DNA from: Flavilitoribacter sp020436695
GTDB lineage: Bacteria; Bacteroidota; Bacteroidia; Chitinophagales; Saprospiraceae
Direction of reading: 5' to 3'
Length of the DNA: 64,000 nucleotides
Assembly (NCBI GenBank): GCA_041392665.1
Contig: JAWKLQ010000014.1
Coordinates: 138,821-202,820 of the forward strand
Positions 16,104-24,730 of the stretch are shown here, in pieces. Position 1 is the first letter of the stretch; each line of letters begins with the position of its first letter. Below the pieces are notes generated by a model. It saw nothing but the letters and a program-made list of their open reading frames with translations. It had not been told where the DNA came from and did not search any database. Made by a program: the position numbers and the translations under genes.

Positions 16104-17168
16104 TCAAATATCAGGCACTACAATGGTCGCAGTTGTTCCCTTGCCCAACTCCGAATCGATCTTAATATCGAGAAAGCCCTCTATGGAGTACTGTCGCAAA
16201 TTGTTCAAACCGTTCCCTTTAGATGCTTTTTTAGTATCGAAGCCTTTTCCATCGTCTCTAACCTGGATCTTTAAGCCGGATTTGGTTTTGGAAAGATGCA
16301 TCACTGCGGATGAGCCTTCGGCGTATTTAACACTATTATTAATCACCTCTTTCAAGGCTAGATAAAGCTTGTTGACCCGACCGATATCCAGTTTTTGCGG
16401 AAGTTTCTGCGCTAGATTGTCCTGATAATAGAATTTCATATTTTTTAAAGCAAAGTTCTCCTCGGCATAATCTTTGATATCCAATAGCATGGTTTGTAAG
16501 GAATCCTTTTTCGGATCTACCAGGTCGAATACAAATCGTAACTTCTTCTGAATACTCTCCAGGATCTGGTAGGTTTTGATCACGCCGTCTTTGACCTTCG
16601 GGTCGAGCGGTTCTATTTTGCGTTTCAGCATCTGCAGCCGGAGTGAGACACTGCTTAGGTCGCCACCAATATCATTATGTAGCTTGTTGGTCCAGTCATT
16701 GCGTAATTCCGACAATTTTTCTTTATTGCGGAAGTTACTCAGCATGATAAAATAAATAGCCCCTCCGAAAAGCAGTAGTAAATAGAAGATGAGCAGGGGT
16801 ACAAACCACCATTTCTCCATGAACGAACCTTTCACCACCACGGTAATAGGTGGTGCCGGTTCTTTGCCTTCGAGATAAGTTTTAAATTGATAAGTGCCGG
16901 CCTTGAGCTTGGTATACATAGCGACCGGCAATTGCTCATTGTGAGGATGTTCATCCTTATTTTCCAATAAGTAATACAGCTTACTTTCCTGATGACTGCC
17001 GGAGAATACGAAGGATAATTGGTCGGAAGATTTTACAATTATGCTATCCCCTTCAACAATGAGGAGCCTATCGTTGGCAAATACGGCTCTGACAAGAGGA
17101 TGGGCATTCTGAGCCGAAGCCACAACACATAGTAAAATGAATTGTACTATAACCAGGGGGCTTTTCAA
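16104..17168 (-). CDS. Sensor histidine kinase (NarX/LiaS type)
   Basis: 354 residues. A signal peptide (1-19) precedes a roughly 95-residue periplasmic domain of beta strands (like the Y_Y_Y fold that ends propeller sensors), one membrane helix at about 121-143, and a cytoplasmic kinase. The dimerisation helix carries phosphoacceptor H164 in NKLHNDIGGDLSS, a HisKA_3-type HNDIG motif. The ATPase domain has N-box EVINNSVKYA, G1 DDGKGF and G2 GNGLNN. It phosphorylates the adjacent NarL-type regulator. No large ligand-binding domain is present, so the short periplasmic domain, or a partner such as the membrane protein at 12.3 kb, would supply the signal (inference). Confidence 0.9.
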   Translation of the reverse strand: MKSPLVIVQFILLCVVASAQNAHPLVRAVFANDRLLIVEGDSIIVKSSDQLSFVFSGSHQESKLYYLLENKDEHPHNEQLPVAMYTKLKAGTYQFKTYLEGKEPAPPITVVVKGSFMEKWWFVPLLIFYLLLLFGGAIYFIMLSNFRNKEKLSELRNDWTNKLHNDIGGDLSSVSLRLQMLKRKIEPLDPKVKDGVIKTYQILESIQKKLRFVFDLVDPKKDSLQTMLLDIKDYAEENFALKNMKFYYQDNLAQKLPQKLDIGRVNKLYLALKEVINNSVKYAEGSSAVMHLSKTKSGLKIQVRDDGKGFDTKKASKGNGLNNLRQYSIEGFLDIKIDSELGKGTTATIVVPDI

Positions 17169-17942
17169 GTTTTTGCGTTTTGGTACCTGCTGTAATTGAA
17201 CTCCAATTTAGGCATTTGCGTTCACAAATGCCAGTATTTTTTCAGCGCATTGTTTTAATCCATAGATTTTTAGTACTGAACCATATTAGTGAAACTGGCG
17301 AAATCAGAACGATGTACCAGGATCAAAAACAGCATTGAGAATGGGAACGATCTTTTATCGCCGTAATGAGCCAACCATATTATATTTCGTTTCTGAAATT
17401 AAAGAATTGTAGTTGTGGAAACAGGAATGGCGTAGTTATATTTTTAGGTGATATTCATCATGATTTTTTGAAATTGTTGATTGTTAGTTATTTGTGGTAA
17501 TACTCAACTACTACACAACGCCAGAAAATGAGGAATGGCGTAGTCATGGTGAGGTAGTAAACTTGGTGATTCCTATTCTAATATTGTAATTTTACATGGC
17601 CAAACAATTCATATCTTAAATAAAATTTGGCTCCGCAGACTTTAGCGATATTAAAATCCCAATCCTAACAAACAAAATCACTTTTTAACGAAACGAACTA
17701 AAAACAGTTGAAAGGGAACCCCCTTTCTGAACACCCGGGGCATATCACGTGCTGTGTCGGAACCAGATTTGTATGTCTGGTTTCCGGTGCAGCAAATGGA
17801 TATAATCCGGATCAAACACTCGGAGAAAGTCATCCTCGGCAATTTTTTCGTATTGCCCTGACTAACCACTGATGACTGTTGACTGACGACTTACAATTTA
17901 TTACACCATTGTTATGAAGCTTTAACTAAAATTCCGTTCATC
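17169..17942. other. 774-base gene-free region before the SusC gene
   Basis: No coding frame looks real here. The region separates the divergent kinase and PUL operons and should hold both promoters and the PUL regulator site. The 14-mer AGGAATGGCGTAGT is repeated directly at 17423-17436 and 17531-17544. Between them CTACACAACGCCA (17510-17522) resembles an inverted, spaced version. These are the best operator candidates; I see no clear -7 box. Near 17855-17894 there are words of the GACTTAC type found in other gaps. Confidence 0.35.
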
Positions 17943-20900
17943 ATGAGATTAAACTTAATATTGACGCTCATCTTTAGCGTGCTGTCAACCATGGCCTTTG
18001 CCCAGGCAAGGGAGATCACTGGTACGGTGACGGACGCAGAAAATGGAGATCCATTAATTGGCGTTACAGTGCTGGTGGAAGAAACCGGTACCGGTACGGT
18101 AACCGATTTTGATGGCACCTTTACACTCAGCGCAGAAACGGGTAATACCCTGGCCATCAGCTACACGGGTTACTCTCCTCAAACCCTCGTGGTGGGAGCA
18201 GAAAGCCATTATGACGTGAGACTATCTTTTGGTTCTGTGGCACTGGAGGAAGTGGTAGTGGTCGGCTACGGTACACAGCGGTCCAAAGACCTGACTTCCT
18301 CGATCAGTACGATCAAGTCCGACGATATTACAAAGACCCCAACCGGTCAGGCCATGCAGGCGCTGCAGGGCAAAGTAGCCGGTTTGCAGATCGTGAGCAG
18401 CGGCTCACCCGGCACCGGCCCTACGGTCCGGATACGCGGTATCGGATCCTATCCGGGCAGCAATAATGAATCGCCTTTATATGTAGTGGACGGGATGTTT
18501 TTCAATAATATCGATTTTCTCAACACCAATGATATCGAAAGTATTTCCGTACTTAAAGATGCTTCGGCCGCCGCTATTTACGGCGTGCGCGCCGCAAATG
18601 GTGTAGTATTGATCCAGACTAAATCCGGTTCCTACAATCAACCAGCCGAAATAACTTACGATGGCTATTATGGCATCCAGGTAGCACAGAACGTTTTGAA
18701 GATGGCCAATGCCGAGCAGTTTACCAATATGGCTCTGGAATCAGGATCTGAAGCGGATGCCAGCTTCATTCTCAACGCCATGCAGCGTTATGGGCGAAGC
18801 CGGATCAACCCGAATGTGCCGGATGTGAATACGGATTGGTACAGCGAGATATTGCGGGAAGCTCCCATGCACAACCATAGCTTGACCGTAAATGGAGGTG
18901 GTAATAATGCTACTTATTCTATTGGCGGCAGTTTCTTCGGACAGGAAGGTATCCTCGACATGAAGAACAACTACGAGCGCTTTAACCTGAGATCCAAAAT
19001 TGATTATAAAGCTACCGATTGGTTGACCATTGGTGGTAATGTGATCATGAGCAATTCCACCCGCTATGCACCGGACGATGCCGCCTGGTTCCGGGCTTAT
19101 TTTGCGGTACCCATTATGCCGGTCTATGACGAATCGAACACGGAAGCGACTCCACTACCGTTGTCTAATGCGCAAGACCTGGGATATCGGGGTGGACAAA
19201 ATCCCCTTTCCGCCACGAAATTCACGGATAATCGCATCAAGAGCCGGAACATGCTGACCAACTTCTACGTGAAGCTGGATATTATCCCGGATAAATTGAC
19301 CTTCAAGTCAAGCTATAACCACAATTTTGAGACGTATACCCAGCGACAGGTTCTGCTGCCTTATTATGTAGGCAATGCCTATCAGAATCCCGATGCTAAT
19401 TTGCTCAAAAAATCGGAGACCAGATCCAACCAGATCTGGGACAACCTGTTGACCTTCACCGAAGATTTCAATGATCACAACCTACAGGTAATGGTCGGTT
19501 CTTCCTTCCGTGACGAGGCCTGGGATCAGCTGCAGGCCCGTGGGCTTAATTTCCCCGTCGATCAGGAGCAGGCCTGGTACATCAGTCAGGCGGAGACTAT
19601 TCCCCTCGATGATGTACAGGACAACGGTACCCGCCAGTATGGTTTGTCCTATTTCAGCCGCCTGGCTTATAACTACAAGCACAAATATTTGATCTACGGT
19701 ACTTTCCGGGCAGACGGTACTTCCAAGTATCAGGAAAAATGGGGCTATTTCCCCACCGTTGGCGTGGGCTGGGTCGCTTCCGAAGAGAACTTCTTTAATA
19801 TTCCTGGAGTCGATTACCTGAAATTCCGGGGAAGCTGGGGTGAACTCGGTAATGACCGAATTGCCGCCAGTGACGGTGCCAGAACCACCAGTATAGTTAC
19901 CACGGCCATCAACGATGTGCTGGTATCCGGTACTACTACTTCAAGTACTTTCTCGGCACTGGAATGGGAGGTAGTGGAAGAGTTAAACTTCGGTTTGACC
20001 TCCTATCTGCTGAACAATCGCCTCAGCATCGATGCCGATTATTATATCCGGGATACGAAGAACGCAGTAATTCCGGTAGAGATCCCATCCGTGGGTGGTA
20101 CGGTAAGAAGAAATGTGGGTGTGATCAGAAACACTGGTCTGGAACTGGCGCTGGACTGGAGCGACAATTTCTCCGAAGACTTCCGGTACAATATCGGCGC
20201 CAATATCACTACCCTTAAGAATGAAGTGATTGACCTCTTTGGTCAGCCTTATATTGACGGCGGTACCGCTGAATTCCGTCAGCGCTCCATCGTAGGGCAG
20301 CCGTTGCTGGCTTTCTTCGGTCGTGAAGTACTTGGTGTTTACCAGACACAGGCTCAGATCGATGCCGATCCCATCGCTGTGGACAATGGGCTGGAACCGG
20401 GTGACCTGATCTACAAAGATCAAAATAACGATGGTTTGTTGGATGACGACGACCGGGTAGTACTGGGCTCTTACCTTCCCAAACTGATGTATGGCGGTAG
20501 CCTGGGACTCGGGTTTAAAGACCTCGATATTTCCGTAAACATCCTTGGTCAATCCGGCAATAAGATCCTCAATCGCAAGCGTGGAGAAGTGATCTTTACT
20601 TCCGATACCAATATGGATGCCGATCTGGCTATCAACCGCTGGCACGGTGAAGGAACTTCCAATAAGTATCCTTCTTCCAAAGGTATCCGCAAGGGATGGA
20701 ACCAGAAATTGAGTGATTACTTCATTGAAGATGGCTCCTTTTTCCGGATCCAGAATGTACGCCTGTCTTACAACCTGAGAGGAGAGATACTCGGTGCCGG
20801 CATGCCGGATATTCGGGTGATGTTCACTGCGGAAAGACCACTGACGCTGTTTGATTACAATGGGTTCAACCCGGAAGTATCCGATGGTATTGATCGTCAG

Positions 20901-20951
20901 ACCTATCCGATACCGGCCATTTACACTGCCGGTTTGAACGTGAAATTTTAA
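17943..20951 (+). CDS. SusC/RagA-type TonB-dependent outer-membrane transporter
   Basis: 1002 residues with a signal peptide (cleavage after AFAQ). Residues 24-95 are a carboxypeptidase-regulatory-like domain (ITGTVTDAENGDPLIGVTV). A TonB-box region VVVGYGTQ precedes the plug (residues about 115-220, with the SusC signature SAAAIYGVRAANGVVLI), then a 22-strand barrel ending in GLNVKF. It imports oligosaccharides across the outer membrane using TonB energy, working as a lidded pair with the SusD lipoprotein 25 bases downstream. The downstream GH144 and GH3 genes suggest beta-1,2-linked glucans as cargo. There is no N-terminal anti-sigma-binding extension, consistent with control by the propeller-type regulator at 31.3 kb. 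Confidence 0.96.
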   Translation: MRLNLILTLIFSVLSTMAFAQAREITGTVTDAENGDPLIGVTVLVEETGTGTVTDFDGTFTLSAETGNTLAISYTGYSPQTLVVGAESHYDVRLSFGSVALEEVVVVGYGTQRSKDLTSSISTIKSDDITKTPTGQAMQALQGKVAGLQIVSSGSPGTGPTVRIRGIGSYPGSNNESPLYVVDGMFFNNIDFLNTNDIESISVLKDASAAAIYGVRAANGVVLIQTKSGSYNQPAEITYDGYYGIQVAQNVLKMANAEQFTNMALESGSEADASFILNAMQRYGRSRINPNVPDVNTDWYSEILREAPMHNHSLTVNGGGNNATYSIGGSFFGQEGILDMKNNYERFNLRSKIDYKATDWLTIGGNVIMSNSTRYAPDDAAWFRAYFAVPIMPVYDESNTEATPLPLSNAQDLGYRGGQNPLSATKFTDNRIKSRNMLTNFYVKLDIIPDKLTFKSSYNHNFETYTQRQVLLPYYVGNAYQNPDANLLKKSETRSNQIWDNLLTFTEDFNDHNLQVMVGSSFRDEAWDQLQARGLNFPVDQEQAWYISQAETIPLDDVQDNGTRQYGLSYFSRLAYNYKHKYLIYGTFRADGTSKYQEKWGYFPTVGVGWVASEENFFNIPGVDYLKFRGSWGELGNDRIAASDGARTTSIVTTAINDVLVSGTTTSSTFSALEWEVVEELNFGLTSYLLNNRLSIDADYYIRDTKNAVIPVEIPSVGGTVRRNVGVIRNTGLELALDWSDNFSEDFRYNIGANITTLKNEVIDLFGQPYIDGGTAEFRQRSIVGQPLLAFFGREVLGVYQTQAQIDADPIAVDNGLEPGDLIYKDQNNDGLLDDDDRVVLGSYLPKLMYGGSLGLGFKDLDISVNILGQSGNKILNRKRGEVIFTSDTNMDADLAINRWHGEGTSNKYPSSKGIRKGWNQKLSDYFIEDGSFFRIQNVRLSYNLRGEILGAGMPDIRVMFTAERPLTLFDYNGFNPEVSDGIDRQTYPIPAIYTAGLNVKF

Positions 20952-20976
20952 ATAACCTCATCGAAAACGAATAGTC

Positions 20977-22509
20977 ATGACCATATATAGAAAATCCTTC
21001 AAATTCATCCTTTCACTGTTAGTGCTTCTTACATTGGGGGCCTGCAGTGATATACTGAACGAACCCGCCGAAAACCGCGCGTTCACCGAGGAAACGGACT
21101 ATACCCAAACCGATAATATGATCCTCCCATTGATTGGGGCTTACGCCGAATTCTATACCAGAGGCTGGGAAGGTATTCCACTCATCTCCGTGCGGGGTGA
21201 CGATGTTAATGCCGGTGGTCTGGGAGATCAACAGGACTTTGCCGAAGCCGATAAATACAACTACAATAAGGATTACTGGATGTTCAACTCGCTGTGGGAA
21301 GTTACTTTCCGGGATATCTATCATATGCAATCCACGATAGAGCAGATCAATCAGTACGAAGAATACGCTCCGAATAAGGCTACCGCCGAGCAATATAAGG
21401 CCGAAGCACGTACACTGAATGCCTTTTTGCTTTTCCAGATGTCCAGAGTATGGGGAGATATGTTCATACCTACTTCTTCCGATCCTTCCGATCTGTTGGT
21501 GACTGATCTGTCAACGAAAGCAGAAGTGATGCAGTGGATCTCCGATGAAATGGATGCCGTAGTAAATGATCTGCCGGCTGTCCACCCCCGCGAGCGCAGT
21601 GATATTCCGGGTGGCGTAACCAAATATACCGCCCTGGCCATCAAAGCCCTGGCCAATCTGGAACTGGAGAATTACCAGGCAGTAGCCGATGCTACTTCCC
21701 AGATCATCTCTTCCGGTAAATTCCAGCTGGAGTCGGACTTCTATGAACTGTTCAAGATTAAGGGCAAACTCAATGATGAGAACTTGCTGGAACTTCAGTA
21801 TTCTGATTTTGGCCAACCTACAGGTGATTCCAAAAACTACCTGATGGCCTTTTTCGGTCCGCAGAACTGGACGCCTAAGGTGGATGGCATCGGTGGCGGT
21901 TGGGGTTTTTACGAGCCGAGCATGAAGTACATCAAATTTATGTTGGATCGCGGTGAAAGCATCCGTTTGGAAACCAGTGTGATCTTTACCGACCGGGGTA
22001 TTGCCGAGATCAAAACAGATCCCAACTATCAGGATCTGCCAGATTTCGTAAATAATACTACTCGTTCGGGTGACCGGTTCAACGACTACGCCCGGGCCAT
22101 GTTCGCCAGCGGTAAACACTACCTGCCTTCCGATCAGATCACGCCGGGCCGGACTGCTTATGGCTCTAATAAAAATTACATCTGCATCCGCTACGCCGAG
22201 ATCCTGCTGATGCACGCTGAGGCCCTGACCCGTGGTGCAACCAGCTCTGCCATGTCTGCCGATGAAGCAGTGAATCTGGTACGGACCAGAGCTAATATGC
22301 CGACTTTGAGCGGCGTGACCAGCCAGCAGGTAATGGACGAAAAATTCGCCGAACTGGCCATGGAATGGGGTACTCGCTATTACGATATGGTTCGTCTTGG
22401 CAACTACGGCGAACTGAGCTATGACGGCCGCACTTTCACCGAAGACAAGACCTATCTGCCATACCCGCAGAGCCAGGTGGATCAGCTGCCGACTTTGCAG
22501 AGTAGATAA
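20977..22509 (+). CDS. SusD/RagB-type glycan-binding lipoprotein
   Basis: 510 residues with a lipoprotein signal (LTLGACSD). The architecture is the TPR-based SusD fold: an N-terminal segment from about residue 30 to 220 (NMILPLIGAYAEFY, then AEARTLNAFLLFQMSRVWGD) and a C-terminal part ending ELAMEWGTRYYDMVRLG, both hallmarks of RagB/SusD. It sits on the cell surface as the lid of the SusC transporter encoded 25 bases upstream and delivers oligosaccharide. A hydrophobic-aromatic binding site cannot be pinpointed from sequence. It is the second gene of the PUL operon. Confidence 0.95.
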   Translation: MTIYRKSFKFILSLLVLLTLGACSDILNEPAENRAFTEETDYTQTDNMILPLIGAYAEFYTRGWEGIPLISVRGDDVNAGGLGDQQDFAEADKYNYNKDYWMFNSLWEVTFRDIYHMQSTIEQINQYEEYAPNKATAEQYKAEARTLNAFLLFQMSRVWGDMFIPTSSDPSDLLVTDLSTKAEVMQWISDEMDAVVNDLPAVHPRERSDIPGGVTKYTALAIKALANLELENYQAVADATSQIISSGKFQLESDFYELFKIKGKLNDENLLELQYSDFGQPTGDSKNYLMAFFGPQNWTPKVDGIGGGWGFYEPSMKYIKFMLDRGESIRLETSVIFTDRGIAEIKTDPNYQDLPDFVNNTTRSGDRFNDYARAMFASGKHYLPSDQITPGRTAYGSNKNYICIRYAEILLMHAEALTRGATSSAMSADEAVNLVRTRANMPTLSGVTSQQVMDEKFAELAMEWGTRYYDMVRLGNYGELSYDGRTFTEDKTYLPYPQSQVDQLPTLQSR

Positions 22510-22510
22510 T

Positions 22511-22573
22511 GATGTTCTGATGTTATGATGCTGTAATGCTGTGATACTTTGCTCCTTACATCACAACATCAAC
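22511..22573 (+). repeat. Word-repeat hairpin (TGATGTT type) after susD
   Basis: Near-repeats of GATGTTNTGATG in the first 35 bases can pair with ACATCACAACATC at 22559-22571. It belongs to the same kind of intergenic word hairpin as those at 36594 and 38619. Confidence 0.45.
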
Positions 22574-22613
22574 TCCGCGTCCAAAATTCTAAATACTATC
22601 AAAAAAGAAACTG

Positions 22614-24422
22614 ATGAAAAATAAAATCATCTTAATAAGTTCAATGCTCCTCCTGTTGTTGATGGGATGTTATGAGGGTATTGATCCGATCAGTCAGGTT
22701 GATCCCGGCCCCGATCAGGGTGCTCCGGAAGTAAAGATCCAGTTTCCGGCCGAAGGCACTAAAATTCAGGTGTTGGAAGAGGTTACTTCGATCAATATAA
22801 AATTTGAGGTAACGGATGACATCGAGATCGGCTCCATTAAAGTGGATCTTGATGGTTCTGAGATCGCCAGTTACGGCACCAGTGATTTCAAAGACTATCG
22901 CCGTTTCTTCGAAGAATTCGTCTATGATCAGATCACAACCGGTATGCACACGCTGACAGTGACCGGGACGGACCTGTCAGGTAAATCGACCTCCTCTGCG
23001 GTGAATTTTGAAAAAGAAGCACCCTACACGCCGAAATATGCCGGAGAGATCCTATATATGCCTTTCGATGGTGATTACATTGACCTCATCAGCATTACCC
23101 GCCCCACCGTGGTAGGAAATCCAGGCTTTGCCGGTGAAAGTGTAGTCGGTCCGGATGCGTATAAAGGAGCCGAAGGTGCCTACCTTAGCTTTCCGACAGA
23201 GCAATTGTTCGGAACTGCGGGTGCTGGTCCCGATGAATTCAGTGCTGTATTCTGGATGCAGATCAATAATGCCCCCGACCGAGCCGGTATTTTGGTGATC
23301 GGCCCACCCGATGAAGATGCTGCAGCCGATCAGCAGAATGATCGAACCACCGGTTTCCGTTTCTTTCGGGAGAATGGCGCCAATGGCAACCAGCGCTTTA
23401 AACTGAATGTAGGTAGAGGCGACGGCGATAGCTGGTTTGACGGAGGTGCTAATGCAGATGTGGCGCCTACCGACTTGTGGCACCATTTTGCCTTCACTAT
23501 TTCCAGTGGCCAGGCGTCTGTTTACGTAGATGGAGAAGTGGTGAGCTCCGGAAGTGTTACCGGGATCAGTTGGGACAGAACAACGCTGCTGTCCATTATG
23601 TCCGGCGGTCCCTATTTCAATCAATGGAATCACAAATCCGATCAGAGCCTGATGGATGAGCTGCGCTTGTTTGATCGCGCATTGTCTCAGTCGGAGATCA
23701 AGGGAATTATCGCCGATGAAACGGGTGGCGGTAGCGGCTACATACCAAAATATGATGGAGAGGTCTTTTATATGTCGTTCGACGGAGAAATGAAAGATCT
23801 GGTAAGTAATACCGCCGCTACTGTGGTAGGAACACCTGGTTTTGCCGGAGAAGGTAAGCAGGGTGGTGATGCTTATGCCGGAGCTGCAGATTCTTATCTG
23901 ACTTTCCCGACGGATGGTTTGATGGGTGATGAATTCAGTGCCTCCTTCTGGATGAAGATCAATAGCGATCCAAACCGGGCCGGTATCCTGGTGATCGGCC
24001 CACCGACAGATGGCGCAACGCCTGATAAACAGAATAATCGAACCAGCGGCTTCCGCTTTTTCCGGGAAGGCAGCGAGACCAGTCAGATCTTTAAACTTAA
24101 TGCCGGAAACGGTACTGCGGATAGTTGGTTTGATGGAGGTGCCACGGCCACTATCGATCCGGTTACGGATGACTGGGTACACTTTGCGTTTACCATTTCG
24201 GCTACCGAAAGTGTCGTATATATCAATGGAGAAATTGTTAAGCAGGGAGATTTTGGCGGTATTGACTGGACGAATTGCGACATGTTGTCCATTATGTCCG
24301 GTGCTCCCCGCTTTACAGAATGGAACCACCTCTCCGATCTGAGCTACATGGACGAACTGCGTTTGTTCAACAAGGCTTTGACCCAGGAAGAGGTGCAGGC
24401 AATCATTGCCGACGAGCAATAG
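22614..24422 (+). CDS. Double LamG-domain surface lipoprotein of the PUL
   Basis: 602 residues. A lipoprotein signal (LLLMGCYEG) is followed by an Ig-like domain (about 40-125) and two concanavalin-A/LamG domains, roughly 140-375 and 380-602. The two LamG domains are obvious duplicates: each contains AGILVIGPP, DSWFDGGA, LSIMSG and MDELRLF, the second slightly shorter. The position after SusD is where surface glycan-binding proteins (SusE/F or SGBP) are found, so this probably binds the polysaccharide at the cell surface. LamG folds also occur in some hydrolases, but I see no catalytic acid pair. Cotranscribed with susCD. Confidence 0.88.
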   Translation: MKNKIILISSMLLLLLMGCYEGIDPISQVDPGPDQGAPEVKIQFPAEGTKIQVLEEVTSINIKFEVTDDIEIGSIKVDLDGSEIASYGTSDFKDYRRFFEEFVYDQITTGMHTLTVTGTDLSGKSTSSAVNFEKEAPYTPKYAGEILYMPFDGDYIDLISITRPTVVGNPGFAGESVVGPDAYKGAEGAYLSFPTEQLFGTAGAGPDEFSAVFWMQINNAPDRAGILVIGPPDEDAAADQQNDRTTGFRFFRENGANGNQRFKLNVGRGDGDSWFDGGANADVAPTDLWHHFAFTISSGQASVYVDGEVVSSGSVTGISWDRTTLLSIMSGGPYFNQWNHKSDQSLMDELRLFDRALSQSEIKGIIADETGGGSGYIPKYDGEVFYMSFDGEMKDLVSNTAATVVGTPGFAGEGKQGGDAYAGAADSYLTFPTDGLMGDEFSASFWMKINSDPNRAGILVIGPPTDGATPDKQNNRTSGFRFFREGSETSQIFKLNAGNGTADSWFDGGATATIDPVTDDWVHFAFTISATESVVYINGEIVKQGDFGGIDWTNCDMLSIMSGAPRFTEWNHLSDLSYMDELRLFNKALTQEEVQAIIADEQ

Positions 24423-24494
24423 CTCAAAACAAGGTGGTATCAGAGCATATTTTCTTCTGACCCACTGGAATAAACAAACACTTGAACCGTTACA

Positions 24495-24526
24495 GGTGCG
24501 GAGGCTCATACAATAGCCTTCGCACC
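24495..24526 (+). terminator. Hairpin after the SusCD-LamG genes
   Basis: GGTGCGGAGGCT pairs with AGCCTTCGCACC (one mismatch, 8-base loop). No strong T run follows, so it may be a processing or attenuation site that sets lower expression of the downstream enzymes. The rest of the 308-base gap to the next gene holds the hairpin repeat below. Confidence 0.4.
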
Positions 24527-24575
24527 GCAATGGTTATTCGGTAATGAACTTTCCCACGCAGATCGCTTAGTAGTT

Positions 24576-24693
24576 TGACGGAAATAAATGAACAATTTTC
24601 TTTGAAAAAAGACGACAATCCATGGGATGGCTCAAAGCCATCCTATGGCTCAATTCCAAACTTGAAAATTGTTCGTTTATTTTTGCTCCGTCT
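24576..24693. repeat. TGACGG...CCGTC hairpin repeat, copy 2, with an inserted inner palindrome
   Basis: The outer arms, GACGGAAATAAATGAAC with AATTTTC (24577-24600) and its complement (24664-24692, five extra bases), are the same element as copies 1 and 3, preceded by CTTAGTAGTT. The loop is enlarged and holds a second perfect inverted repeat, CCATGGGATGGCT/AGCCATCCTATGG (24620-24648, 3-base loop, one mismatch). Confidence 0.7.
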
Positions 24694-24730
24694 CTTAGCA
24701 CATCCTCAAACTTGAAAAACCAATCCATCC

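Noticed and set aside
17678..17869. 63-codon minus-strand frame in the susC leader
   Set aside because: No motif or promoter, and composition of non-coding DNA; it lies in the probable regulatory region.
23052..24530. 492-codon minus-strand frame across the LamG gene
   Set aside because: Antisense shadow; its apparent internal repeats only mirror the duplicated LamG domains on the plus strand.
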